NCBI GenBank assembly: GCA_945900785.1
Contig: CAMDJM010000025.1
Span: 1 to 59,769, forward strand
Direction of reading: 5' to 3'
Length of the DNA stretch: 59,769 bases
DNA from: Akkermansia muciniphila
Lineage (GTDB): Bacteria; Verrucomicrobiota; Verrucomicrobiia; Verrucomicrobiales; V1-33
A program made the position numbers and the translations under genes. Of this stretch, positions 41,830-50,657 are shown piece after piece; within the stretch, counting starts at the first letter, position 1; the number at the start of each line of letters is the position of its first letter. The notes under the pieces were generated by a model, which was not told the origin of the DNA, searched no databases, and saw only the letters and a program-made list of their open reading frames with translations.

Positions 41830-44800
41830 TCAGGGGATGATTTTCAGCTCACTCCAATAACTGAACTCCCAGGCCCAGCCGTTGGCGTGGTTTTCCAGCT
41901 GGATCCCGATCGTCTGGCCGGACCAGGGCCTGAGGTCAATGCTCTGGTTCTTCCATGGTTCGCCCTCGGCGTTGATAGTCTGGCGTTTGATTTCCTTGTC
42001 GTTGATGCGGACCACCAGTTCCCAGTCATTTGGGTCCTGTGCGGTGACATCGAAGCTGAGGGTGGGTTGGCCGGTGGCGGGGACGGAGTATTTCCGGGAG
42101 AGGGTGGCGGGCTTTTTCCGGTCCGGGAAGGGGTGGAGTTGCAGAACGTTGTTCCGGCCGGAAAAGGCGGCCAGTTTTCGCGGGGTGCCTTCGAATTCCG
42201 GAGCCCTAATTCTCCAGTCAGGTTTCCACAGGGAGACGGACTCCCAATCAATGCGCGGTCCGGGAGAGGCAGTGGTATTGACGGGAGTGGCAGTGGGGGC
42301 TTCGGCCTCGGCTCCTTTGATGAAGGCTTCCTTTTTTTCTTTGGTCAGTGTGCCTTCCTCCGGAGGAGCTAGGAGATACCAGATGAGGTTGCGCAATTGA
42401 TCGTCCGGGAGATTGCCGAAGCCCATGGGCATGAGGCTGAGGCCGGTGTCTTCGCGTTTGGCGATGTCGCCGGTGGGGACGACTTCGCGGCTGCCGCCAA
42501 TCCCAAGGAGGGTGACCTGCGTGGGGGTGTCCTCAATGATGCGTCCACCGAGGGTGCGGCCGTCCTTGGTGGTGATGAGGAAGTTTTGATAGCCGTTGCC
42601 GATGATCTGGTTGGGGTCGATCACGTTGGCGAGGATGGCGTCGAGGTTGGAGCGGCCGGAGCCGATCAGTTCCGGACCGACTTCCTGACCGCCGCCGTGG
42701 AATTTGTGGCAGGTGGCGCAGATCGCCTGAAAAAGGACTTTGCCCATGGCCATGTCGGGTTCGCCTTCGATGAGGGCTTTGCGTTTGGCGGCGATGAGGG
42801 TTTTGGTTTCGGCGGTGGAATCGCTCCAGCGGCCAATCACGCGCTCGGCGGTGGCGCGGGTGGCGGGATCGCTGCTGGTGGCGAAATAACGCCGCGTGGT
42901 GGCGGGGAGTTCGCCGGCGGGAATGCGGACACCCGTGGCGGGGTCCGGTTTTTCCACGGCGGCGAGGAGGCGCTGCTGCCACTCGGCGCGGCCGGTTAGA
43001 AACTGCGCGGCAGCGGTGTGGAGGGCGGGTGATCCCTTGGGCCAGAGTTTCAGGACGGGCGTGCTGAATTCATCACCGGAACCGACCTCGGCGGCGGCGC
43101 GGAGGACGGGGATGATCCAGTTGTCAGGACCACCGGCGGTCAGGAGGTCGAGCACGGCCTGTTTGGTGGCCGGGGTGCGGAGTTTGCGCAGGGTTTCCAA
43201 CAATTCGATGCGGCGGGGCAGGGGCGTGGTGGCGTTGGCGGCTTCGGCAATGACGGCGGCGACGGCGGCGGGATCGCCCCACAGCGTGGCGAGGCGGGCG
43301 GCGCGGTTTTTCACGTCAGGGGAAGGGCTCTGCGACCAGCGCACAAAGAAAGGCGCGGGGTCGGTTTTCTCCGGCTTCACGGGACCGGCTTCGGAAGCCT
43401 TGAGGATGCCCTCAAGCGCGGCGGCGGTGAGGTCGTCGTGGTCCTTGATCTGGTCGAGGAAGGCGAGGAGGAGATCGACGTTGGCGGGCGAACGGGTGTC
43501 GATGATACGGCGGGCGGATTTGTTGGTGAGGGTCAGGGAGAGGGGTTTGGTGGTGGGGGCGACGCCTGAAAGACTCTCAAGCAAGGGTGCGGGATACTTC
43601 AAGTTCCCCTCCATCAGGGACCAAATTGAGAAAGCGAGTGTCCTGTCGGCGTTGGCCGCACTTGCCCTGATCAGCATGGGTATCGCATTTTTAACGTAGG
43701 ATCTGCTAATGTCAGGAAAGTTATCGGCGGTCAGGGAGTCTCTGGAAAGCTGTCTCAGCGCCACTGCTGCAGCATGGCGGACCGTCGGGTCCGGATCACC
43801 CGCCAGTTCCTCGTAAAGATATTTGGGTGGATCGGTAAAGTTCGAAGGCCATCCCTCTGCGGCTGTGTCACCGCAGTATCTGGCCGCAAGTATTCTGATA
43901 GCGGGGTCCGGATCTTTTTCTGGAGCAAAAAATTCCAATTGGCTCTGATTTGACCCGTTTATCTGCCGCCACGCTTTTAGTTCCAAAATCAGGCTGTTGG
44001 CCGCCAGTTTTGTGGATCTTTTGGTGGATTTCCGGGAGAGTTCCAGCAATGGATTCAAATAGGCACTGAAATCTTCGCTAAGCTTTTTCCGCTCTTCCAG
44101 GCTTTTTTGAGGGGGCCGTCTGCCTGAAAGGCCGGCAATTTCTTCACGAATAAGTTGAGCGGCGGTTCGGCGTAACCAATTGTTATCAGAATCCAATAAA
44201 TTTACCTTTTTCCCAGGCTCCAGATTTCCAATTTCGGCAGGATTTTCCCCCCGTGGGTTTTTCAGCAAAATTTTCCCTTCGCCACTCCCCTCATAGCAAA
44301 CCCGCCAGATCCGCCCCTTTTCCCGGTCCACGCCTTCGGGGTTGGCGAGGGCGTTTTGGTAGCAGGGGTATTTGTCGCACCAGTCCATGACCCAGAGGAA
44401 GCCATCGGGGCCGGTCTGAATGCTGACGGGGCGGAACCAGCCGTCGTTGGCGCGGAGGAAGTCGCGGATGGGGCGGGCTTTGAAGGTGGCGCCGATGGGG
44501 TCCATGGCTTCCTCGTGGATGGCGTTATCGTGGATATTGCCGAAGAAGGCGTGGCCGTGGGTATCGGCGGGATAGACGCCGCCCTGGTAGATGGCGATAC
44601 CGGCAAAGGCGGCGCGGAAGTGGCCGGGGTGATCCTTGCCGACGATGCTGGGGAGCAGATCGTAGCCGTAGGGATTTTCCGGGGCGCCCCCTTGGCGGGC
44701 GTAGAGGCCGCCGGGGGCCATGTGGAAGAAGTGGTCGATGACGCAGGCTTCCACAAAGGCATTGCCGAGGGTATCGAAATCGACGCCCCAGGGATTGCTG

Positions 44801-45636
44801 GTGCCATCGGCGTAGACTTCGTGAAACGCGACGGAGGGAACTGCCACCACGCTGGTCTTAATTCGTTCGGCGTCGGGCAAATCGGCTCGCGGGATTTCCT
44901 TGACGCGATTTCCAAATCTGACTCGGTATACGCCGGCATTCAGGGTGTTTCCTTTATCCGGCGGCTCGGTGGGGCGGCGGACTTTGCTATGGGTGAAGAC
45001 GCCGTGGGTGAAATACATCCAGCCATCGGGGCCCCAGGTGAAGCTGTTGAGGAGTTCGTGGCGGTCTTCCAGGCCGAAACCGGTGAGAACCGTCTTGTAT
45101 TCGTCCGCCTTGTCGTCGCCATCGGTATCGCGGAAAAAAAACAGGTTGGGGGCTTGTCCGATGAACACGCCGCCGTGGCCGCAGAGGAGGGCGGTGGCGA
45201 GGTTCAGGCCTTCCGCGAAGACGGTGCGTTTGTCGGCTTTGCCGTCGTTGTCGGTGTCCTCCAAAATGATCACGCGGTCCCGGGGCGAGTCCTTTTCCTG
45301 GGGGATTACGGGCCGGAATTGCTCATCCGTCGAGGTGGTGGAATAGGCGTTAGGCTTGGCGGCTCCGCTGGGGTATTCGTAAAGCTCCACCACCCAGAGC
45401 CGGCCGCGGTGATCCCACGTCATGGCTACTGGATTAATAATCATGGGCTCGCTGGCAAAACACCGGACCGCATAACCATCGGGAACTTTCATTTTCGCAA
45501 TGGCCTCATCAACGGTAGGGCAGGGGCCGGCGGCGGCGGAGTGCACGCCCTCCAGTTCTTTGGCGCTCCCGGGCATCAGAAATCCGCTAAGGATTGCCAA
45601 AACAGAAACCAAGGGAAAAGTAGCGGTGACGTTCAT
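41830..45636 (-). CDS. PVC-type membrane-bound dehydrogenase with HEAT repeats and cytochrome c domain
   Basis: A 1,268-residue exported protein. ATG 45636 precedes the signal peptide (TFPLVSVLAILSGFLMPGSA). Domains in order: the Pirellula/Verrucomicrobium-type membrane-bound dehydrogenase N-terminal beta-propeller (FASEPMIINPVAMTWDHRGRLWVVELY, residues ~60-480), a HEAT-like helical repeat region (~520-940), and a cytochrome c heme site CATCHKF around residue 970 with a distal methionine in the MPMGFGNL region. The C-terminal beta-sandwich resembles a carbohydrate-binding module (LSFDVTAQDPNDWELVV). Such proteins are thought to oxidise sugars or sugar-like alcohols in the periplasm and pass electrons to the heme. 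The middle HEAT part (about 43600-44270) is less GC-rich than the ends. Confidence 0.93.
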   Translation of the reverse strand: MNVTATFPLVSVLAILSGFLMPGSAKELEGVHSAAAGPCPTVDEAIAKMKVPDGYAVRCFASEPMIINPVAMTWDHRGRLWVVELYEYPSGAAKPNAYSTTSTDEQFRPVIPQEKDSPRDRVIILEDTDNDGKADKRTVFAEGLNLATALLCGHGGVFIGQAPNLFFFRDTDGDDKADEYKTVLTGFGLEDRHELLNSFTWGPDGWMYFTHGVFTHSKVRRPTEPPDKGNTLNAGVYRVRFGNRVKEIPRADLPDAERIKTSVVAVPSVAFHEVYADGTSNPWGVDFDTLGNAFVEACVIDHFFHMAPGGLYARQGGAPENPYGYDLLPSIVGKDHPGHFRAAFAGIAIYQGGVYPADTHGHAFFGNIHDNAIHEEAMDPIGATFKARPIRDFLRANDGWFRPVSIQTGPDGFLWVMDWCDKYPCYQNALANPEGVDREKGRIWRVCYEGSGEGKILLKNPRGENPAEIGNLEPGKKVNLLDSDNNWLRRTAAQLIREEIAGLSGRRPPQKSLEERKKLSEDFSAYLNPLLELSRKSTKRSTKLAANSLILELKAWRQINGSNQSQLEFFAPEKDPDPAIRILAARYCGDTAAEGWPSNFTDPPKYLYEELAGDPDPTVRHAAAVALRQLSRDSLTADNFPDISRSYVKNAIPMLIRASAANADRTLAFSIWSLMEGNLKYPAPLLESLSGVAPTTKPLSLTLTNKSARRIIDTRSPANVDLLLAFLDQIKDHDDLTAAALEGILKASEAGPVKPEKTDPAPFFVRWSQSPSPDVKNRAARLATLWGDPAAVAAVIAEAANATTPLPRRIELLETLRKLRTPATKQAVLDLLTAGGPDNWIIPVLRAAAEVGSGDEFSTPVLKLWPKGSPALHTAAAQFLTGRAEWQQRLLAAVEKPDPATGVRIPAGELPATTRRYFATSSDPATRATAERVIGRWSDSTAETKTLIAAKRKALIEGEPDMAMGKVLFQAICATCHKFHGGGQEVGPELIGSGRSNLDAILANVIDPNQIIGNGYQNFLITTKDGRTLGGRIIEDTPTQVTLLGIGGSREVVPTGDIAKREDTGLSLMPMGFGNLPDDQLRNLIWYLLAPPEEGTLTKEKKEAFIKGAEAEAPTATPVNTTASPGPRIDWESVSLWKPDWRIRAPEFEGTPRKLAAFSGRNNVLQLHPFPDRKKPATLSRKYSVPATGQPTLSFDVTAQDPNDWELVVRINDKEIKRQTINAEGEPWKNQSIDLRPWSGQTIGIQLENHANGWAWEFSYWSELKIIP

Positions 45637-46010
45637 AGCAGGTTGGCAGCCGGCAATACGACCCATCCGGAGATTCTTTTGTCAAAAACAATCAAAGCCC
45701 CATCGAAGAGCAGATTGCAAAATCCGGCACGGCGGGCCCCGATGGCATGCGGCTATTCCGGTCTCAAATGCGTGTGAAGTAGAGGTTCCCGGCAGCAATG
45801 GATGCAAAAAATTAAGGAATTATGTTTTCGAAATAAGGAATTTAGCAGAATGGAAGACTGATGGCTGGTCTTGAAATTAAGTTTAAATGAAGTTTGGGAG
45901 AAAAGCCCGTGGGAGGCAAAAAACCTGAGGGGGCATAAGATTTTTTAGTAGCCTTGCCGGGAAAAAGCGGCCAAAGTTTGGAATATTCCCACCACCCAAT
46001 TGAGCCAAGC
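45637..46010. other. Divergent upstream region of the PVC dehydrogenase and the pilus-like locus
   Basis: A 374-base intergenic stretch. It is AT-rich from 45800 to 45950, which fits promoters firing in both directions, but no clear consensus pair could be picked. No gene is supported here. Confidence 0.4.
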
Positions 46011-46667
46011 ATGAAACTATTGTCCAGATTTTCCCTCGCCGCGTTCGTCATCGCAGGCCTTACGGTCTCCGCGTTCGCCCAGGAAGCCACAGCCAGGAAA
46101 GAAAAGCTGGTGGTTTTCAAGGATATCAAAATCGATTTGCAAAAGACGCCCGATTTCACTCTGAAAGGTGGCACAAAGGACAAAAAATTCCGCCCCAAGG
46201 ATTGGATTGAAATTGAGCCGGAGTTCAAAACCGAAAAACCAGCTGACGCCAAAAAGTCAGAAGTCCTCTCTGAGTTGACCTTCAAATATTACGTCTTTCT
46301 GAATAGCAGTGTGAAGGAGAACGCCCGGGTCCTCACTGGCGAGGTGGTCCACACCAATGTCCCCATTGATGAAGTGGGCCATAGTGTAGTTTACATTTCC
46401 CCCTCCACCATTTTTCAGGTCACGGGCAAGCCGGAAGGAAACCCTGGTTTGGTGACCGCTTATGCCGTGGAAGTGACCCGCGGTGGTTCGGTGGTAGGAT
46501 TCTTCAGCAAATTTGGTGGATCCACGGTCACGGATCCTTCTGACCCCAAGGGAAAATGGTGGGAATCAAAGTCTGCTCCGAAGCAGGAGGCAGGCTTGCT
46601 CTCCAAACCCCAGACGCCATTCGCCCCGCTTTGGGGGGATTTCCATGCAGACGTCAAGGCTAAGTAA
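46011..46667 (+). CDS. Amuc_1102-like secreted protein
   Basis: A 218-residue protein starting at ATG 46011 with a cleavable signal peptide (SRFSLAAFVIAGLTVSAFAQ). The mature domain is beta-rich (LVVFKDIKIDLQK, PKDWIEIEPEFKT, ELTFKYYVFLN), with a tryptophan-rich segment near the C-terminus (KGKWWESKS). By position, size and order it matches Amuc_1102 of Akkermansia muciniphila, reported to have a pilin-like fold. It is the first gene of a five-gene same-strand locus ending with a secretin. The link is drawn from gene order plus general features, not from a computed alignment. Confidence 0.75.
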   Translation: MKLLSRFSLAAFVIAGLTVSAFAQEATARKEKLVVFKDIKIDLQKTPDFTLKGGTKDKKFRPKDWIEIEPEFKTEKPADAKKSEVLSELTFKYYVFLNSSVKENARVLTGEVVHTNVPIDEVGHSVVYISPSTIFQVTGKPEGNPGLVTAYAVEVTRGGSVVGFFSKFGGSTVTDPSDPKGKWWESKSAPKQEAGLLSKPQTPFAPLWGDFHADVKAK

Positions 46668-46770
46668 ATACCGTCAGCAACAAAATATCACGTTGGGTGA
46701 CAATCCCTTGGCTTTCCTTGGGCTTTTCATTTGACGACCCACCTAAACACCGCTCTAAAAGACCATCACG

Positions 46771-48558
46771 ATGGCCGAGAAGAAATCTATCCTAACTCTA
46801 AACCTTGGTTCCCAACGCGTCGGCATGGCGCGTTTCGCAATCAGCGGCAAAGGGGGCGTCCTCCTCAAGGACTACGCCTTCTCCGAAATGGCAGGCGATC
46901 CCACCGCAGACGGCACCCGCCGTAACAGCCTCACGGCAGCGGTTCAGGCATTGACCGCTCAATTCAAAGCTGCTGATTCCGATGTTAACTACACGGTCCC
47001 AGGTCAATTCATTATTGCGAAATTTGTTAAACTGCCCCCTCTGGCGGAGGATCAGGTGGATAAAATTGTCGGCTTTGAAGCGCAGCAGGCAGTTCCCTTT
47101 CCGCTGGCAGAGACTGTCTGGGATTATCAGTTGATGGGCAAGTCCGGTGGCGAAGTGGAAGTGGGCATCGTGGCCATCCGCTCCGAGCATCTGAACGAGA
47201 TGCACGCTGCGGTGGAGACCAATGGCTTGAATGTTTCGCTGGTTGATTCCGCACCCACCGCGCTCTACAACGCCTTCCGATACAACTACCCGGACGCTGA
47301 AGGCTGCGCCCTGCTGATTGATCTGGGAGCCCGGACCACCAACCTGATTTTCATCGAAGGCCACCGGGCCTTCATCAACAGCTTCCAAACCGGTGGGGCC
47401 TCCATCACCCAAAGCATCGCCCGTGAGATGGGGATGGATTACGATTCCGCTGAAGGACGCAAAGTCCAGGAGGGCTTTGTGAACCTGGGTGGCAACTATG
47501 CCGACCACGAGGATCCGGAAGTCGATGGGATGTCCAAAGTCATCCGCAACGCGCTGCTCAAGGTTCACGGGGAAATCACCCGCCGCACCAACGCCTACCG
47601 CAGCCAACAGGGCGGCAGTGCCCCGGTGATTGTTTACCTGGCCGGAGCTGGAGCCTCTCTGCCTTACCTGAAGGAAGTCTTTGAGGAAAAGCTGCGTTTG
47701 CCCGTGGAGTATTTCAATCCGCTCCGCAACGTCGCGGTGGGGCCAAAGGTCAATCTGGAACAGGTGGGTGCTGATGCCCACACCCTGGGAGAACTGGTCG
47801 GTCTGGCGCTGCGTGAGATGGCGTGCCCGATGGAATTGGATCTGGCCCCCCACAGCGTCAAGGCGGCCAAGGATGTGGGTGTCAAAAAGCCCCGGCTTTA
47901 TTTGGCTGCGGCCTGCCTCCTTGCCGGACTCGGGAGCATTTTTGCCTACAACAAGGGCACCGCCGCTGGTTATGCCAAGGAAACCACCAAATATCAGATC
48001 GAAATCGATAAACTGAAGAAATACGACGACTCGATCAAGGAGGAGGAAAAAACCCAAAAGGTGGAGGAAACCAAGCTGGATTATTTCGGCCGGGCCATCA
48101 ATCAGCGCAATTTCTGGGTGAATCTGATGAACACCCTCAATGCCCAGTTCAAGGATGAGAAAATTTGGATCACCCAAATTTCCATGGTCGGTCCGAAGGG
48201 GGAACAGTCGGTGGAAAAACTGTTCAGCAATAGCCTCGACTATCCTTTCAGCACCGGAGCGAAAACGCCCGGAGCTGCCGTGAAAACCCTGACGAACCAG
48301 GTTAGTGCCCTCCATGTCACCGGCATCAACCGGGGGGATGGCGAAGACATCTCCATCCTCTTCTCCAAAATCGTCCAAAACATGAAGGACTACTTCGAAT
48401 TTGATTCCGCCAAATCGGAGGACGACCTCCGCAACGATTTTGTCATGAATCAGGTTGGCAGTGCCGGCTCCACGGAAGGTTACAGCTTCCAAATCCTCCT
48501 GCCTCTCAAGCAAAAACTGGAACTTCCAGTGGTTGAAAAGAGCGCTTCTAAAAAATAA
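46771..48558 (+). CDS. pilM: PilM-like actin-fold protein fused to a PilN-like membrane domain
   Basis: A 595-residue protein. Residues 1-~350 are a PilM/FtsA-type ATPase: ILTLNLGSQRVGMARFAIS, the substrate loop VGFEAQQAVPFPLAETVWDYQ, LLIDLGARTTNLIFIEG and VIVYLAGAGASLPYLKEVF. A transmembrane helix follows at ~376-395 (LYLAAACLLAGLGSIFAYN), then a coiled coil (DKLKKYDDSIKEEEKTQK) and a PilN-like periplasmic domain with FWVNLMNTLNAQFKDEKIWI. In Proteobacteria PilM and PilN are separate and bind through the PilN N-terminus, so here the partners are joined. It corresponds to Amuc_1101. The next gene begins 22 bases downstream. Confidence 0.88.
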   Translation: MAEKKSILTLNLGSQRVGMARFAISGKGGVLLKDYAFSEMAGDPTADGTRRNSLTAAVQALTAQFKAADSDVNYTVPGQFIIAKFVKLPPLAEDQVDKIVGFEAQQAVPFPLAETVWDYQLMGKSGGEVEVGIVAIRSEHLNEMHAAVETNGLNVSLVDSAPTALYNAFRYNYPDAEGCALLIDLGARTTNLIFIEGHRAFINSFQTGGASITQSIAREMGMDYDSAEGRKVQEGFVNLGGNYADHEDPEVDGMSKVIRNALLKVHGEITRRTNAYRSQQGGSAPVIVYLAGAGASLPYLKEVFEEKLRLPVEYFNPLRNVAVGPKVNLEQVGADAHTLGELVGLALREMACPMELDLAPHSVKAAKDVGVKKPRLYLAAACLLAGLGSIFAYNKGTAAGYAKETTKYQIEIDKLKKYDDSIKEEEKTQKVEETKLDYFGRAINQRNFWVNLMNTLNAQFKDEKIWITQISMVGPKGEQSVEKLFSNSLDYPFSTGAKTPGAAVKTLTNQVSALHVTGINRGDGEDISILFSKIVQNMKDYFEFDSAKSEDDLRNDFVMNQVGSAGSTEGYSFQILLPLKQKLELPVVEKSASKK

Positions 48559-48580
48559 ACTTCCGACATCCGCATAATTC

Positions 48581-49558
48581 ATGAGCAAGGCAAAGCAGAA
48601 CACGTTTCTGATCGGGTATTTCTCCGCGCTGGCTGTTGCGACAGCCGGTCTGGGATACTTCGCATGGTCATCCTCCGAAGCCTCCACCGAGGCCGGAGAG
48701 AACTATCAAGCCGCCAAGGCAAAACTGCAGGCCCTGCAGAAGGCCCCCATCTTCCCCAATCCGGAAAATGTGGATGCCAAGAAAAAACAGGTCAGTGCAT
48801 TTACCGGCAAGGTCAAAGCCCTCGAAGAAACTCTGCGGGGCGGTCAGACTCCCCTGGATACGGAGATGAATAACAGCAAGTTCCAGGACAAGCTGCAAAA
48901 AGCCAGGGATGCCATCCTTCAGGAGGCCAAGGATGCCAACATGAAATTGCCGGAAACCTTCGATCTAGGGATGGGGACCTACCTTTCTTCCTTCCCAGAG
49001 CCGGCAGCGGTTCCCAAATTGAACGCCTGGATGGAAGGCATTCAGTTTTTCATGACCTCCCTGATCAGCAATGGTGTCAAGGAAGTGACCGCGATTTCAC
49101 GGCCCGAACTGGCTTTTGAAAAGAAAATCGAGGTCAAGCCCGCTGAGGCAGCCCCCACTGGGAAGGCCAAAGTGCCGTTCAAACCGCCGGTCAAGGACAA
49201 GGGTAAAAAAACCGAAGCGGCGCCAGTGGTGTTGCTGGATGAAAAAGCTGCCTTGGAGCGTTACCCATTTAATGTCACTTTCACCACTTCCAACCGTTCC
49301 CTGAATCAGTTGATGACGGCGCTCGCCGCCAAAGGAAAATTCTTTTACAATATCAGGGTTCTCCGGATCGAAAATGAACAGAAGAATGGTGCCGAAACTG
49401 CTACTCCGGTGGCAGTCCGGGAGGAAAATGACAAGGCCACCAATACGCCGTTCAAACGGGATTCCGTTTTCATCTTCGGTGAAGAAAAACTCCAGGTCCA
49501 TCTCGGGATCGACCTGATCCGGTTTCCGGACCCCGTCGTTGCGGAAACCAAAAAATAA
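48581..49558 (+). CDS. Amuc_1100-like, PilO-type membrane protein
   Basis: A 325-residue protein. An N-terminal transmembrane helix (IGYFSALAVATAGLGYFAW) is followed by a coiled coil of about 100 residues and two small alpha-beta domains. The last contains LMTALAAKGKFFYNIRVLRI and the terminal VHLGIDLIRFPDP. The order helix, coiled coil, paired ferredoxin-like domains is that of PilO and of Amuc_1100, the well-known immunomodulatory outer-membrane protein of Akkermansia. The closing patterns (LRIENEQ, then ...V...L.L..F..P) agree with my memory of Amuc_1100. Function there is envelope assembly; activity on a host is not implied here. Confidence 0.82.
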   Translation: MSKAKQNTFLIGYFSALAVATAGLGYFAWSSSEASTEAGENYQAAKAKLQALQKAPIFPNPENVDAKKKQVSAFTGKVKALEETLRGGQTPLDTEMNNSKFQDKLQKARDAILQEAKDANMKLPETFDLGMGTYLSSFPEPAAVPKLNAWMEGIQFFMTSLISNGVKEVTAISRPELAFEKKIEVKPAEAAPTGKAKVPFKPPVKDKGKKTEAAPVVLLDEKAALERYPFNVTFTTSNRSLNQLMTALAAKGKFFYNIRVLRIENEQKNGAETATPVAVREENDKATNTPFKRDSVFIFGEEKLQVHLGIDLIRFPDPVVAETKK

Positions 49559-49584
49559 CCTGGACTGCTTACTTTTCATCTTAC

Positions 49585-50559
49585 ATGGATTCCATTACGA
49601 CCAAATACGACCGGGTTCTCCTCGGATTTTGCGCCCTGACTTCACTCGTTATCGGAGGTTTGTTGATCACCAACATCCTTTCCTTCAAAGGTGGCCTGAC
49701 TCCTCCGCCCAAGCCGGGCAAACCTGCGGCCATCCTCGGAGTAGAGCGTTCGGCTGACGTTGACAAAGTTACCGAAGCCCTGAATGCAGAGCCGAAGCGT
49801 CAGGCGCTCAGCCTTCCCGGTGGGAAATTGGCGGACCTCTTCGTTTCCACCCCTGTCATTAAAACGGCAGAAGGCACCGTAATTGCCCTGCTTGATGATG
49901 CGGCGGCCCAACTGCGTCCGCCCATTTCAAATGCTTGGCTCTACACCAATGAACTGGACCTGACCCGGGATGATATCGCCCAGCAGGATACTGATGGCGA
50001 TGGTTATACCAACCTGGAGGAGTTCGAAGGCAAGAGCAATCCCCAGAACCGGTCGGACCTGCCAGCCTTCTACACCAAACTGCGCTACAAGGAATGTGTC
50101 AAAGAACCGCTTTCCCTTAAATTTGCCATCTACAACGGAGGTGAAATTCAACTTTCCCGCACCGAACCCAAGCCCACCAAATCAGCCTTTTTGAAAGCAG
50201 GTGAGACCTTTCCGGTTGATACCCGCTTCAAAATCCTGAAAGTGGAGATGCGCGAGGTGACCGAGGGGGGAGTTTCCAGTCAAAAACCCTTTCTGATCAT
50301 TGAGGATGCGCTGGCACCCAAAGCACCCCCGCTTGAAATCCAGCTCGGCAAGACGATTGATCACCCCAAGCTCACCGCAAAAATTTCTGATGAGCTGTCC
50401 GGCAAAGAGTTCATCCTTGCCGAGGGTGAGGAGTTCGAATTACCCAAATTGCCGGGCACCAAAATTCTCGTTTCCAAAGTGACCGAGGACTCGACCACCA
50501 TCAGCTTCATCCTGCCAGGCAAGACCGAGCGGCAGGAACAGGAGTTGAAAGTTAAATAG
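49585..50559 (+). CDS. Amuc_1099-like membrane protein with EF-hand-like calcium loop
   Basis: A 324-residue protein with one N-terminal transmembrane helix (LLGFCALTSLVIGGLLITN) and a proline-rich linker (PPPKPGKPAA). A calcium-binding-type loop DTDGDGYTNLEEF lies at residues 135-147. A C-terminal beta-rich domain resembles the position and shape of PilP-type partners of secretins (ILVSKVTEDSTTISFILPG). It lies between the PilO-like gene and the secretin, the place of PilP in pilMNOPQ. PilP function is inferred from order only. Confidence 0.75.
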   Translation: MDSITTKYDRVLLGFCALTSLVIGGLLITNILSFKGGLTPPPKPGKPAAILGVERSADVDKVTEALNAEPKRQALSLPGGKLADLFVSTPVIKTAEGTVIALLDDAAAQLRPPISNAWLYTNELDLTRDDIAQQDTDGDGYTNLEEFEGKSNPQNRSDLPAFYTKLRYKECVKEPLSLKFAIYNGGEIQLSRTEPKPTKSAFLKAGETFPVDTRFKILKVEMREVTEGGVSSQKPFLIIEDALAPKAPPLEIQLGKTIDHPKLTAKISDELSGKEFILAEGEEFELPKLPGTKILVSKVTEDSTTISFILPGKTERQEQELKVK

Positions 50560-50657
50560 TTCCTAAAATTTGGTTTTTGTAAAGTTTGTCTAAGTTTTTA
50601 CTTCCCAATTGCCTCCCCCACCTTTATTCCATCCCTGCCATCCCCAAAAAAAAGTTC

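Noticed and set aside
46798..48687. A 629-residue minus-strand frame opposite pilM
   Set aside because: The plus strand carries a clear PilM-family protein; the minus frame has no known motif.
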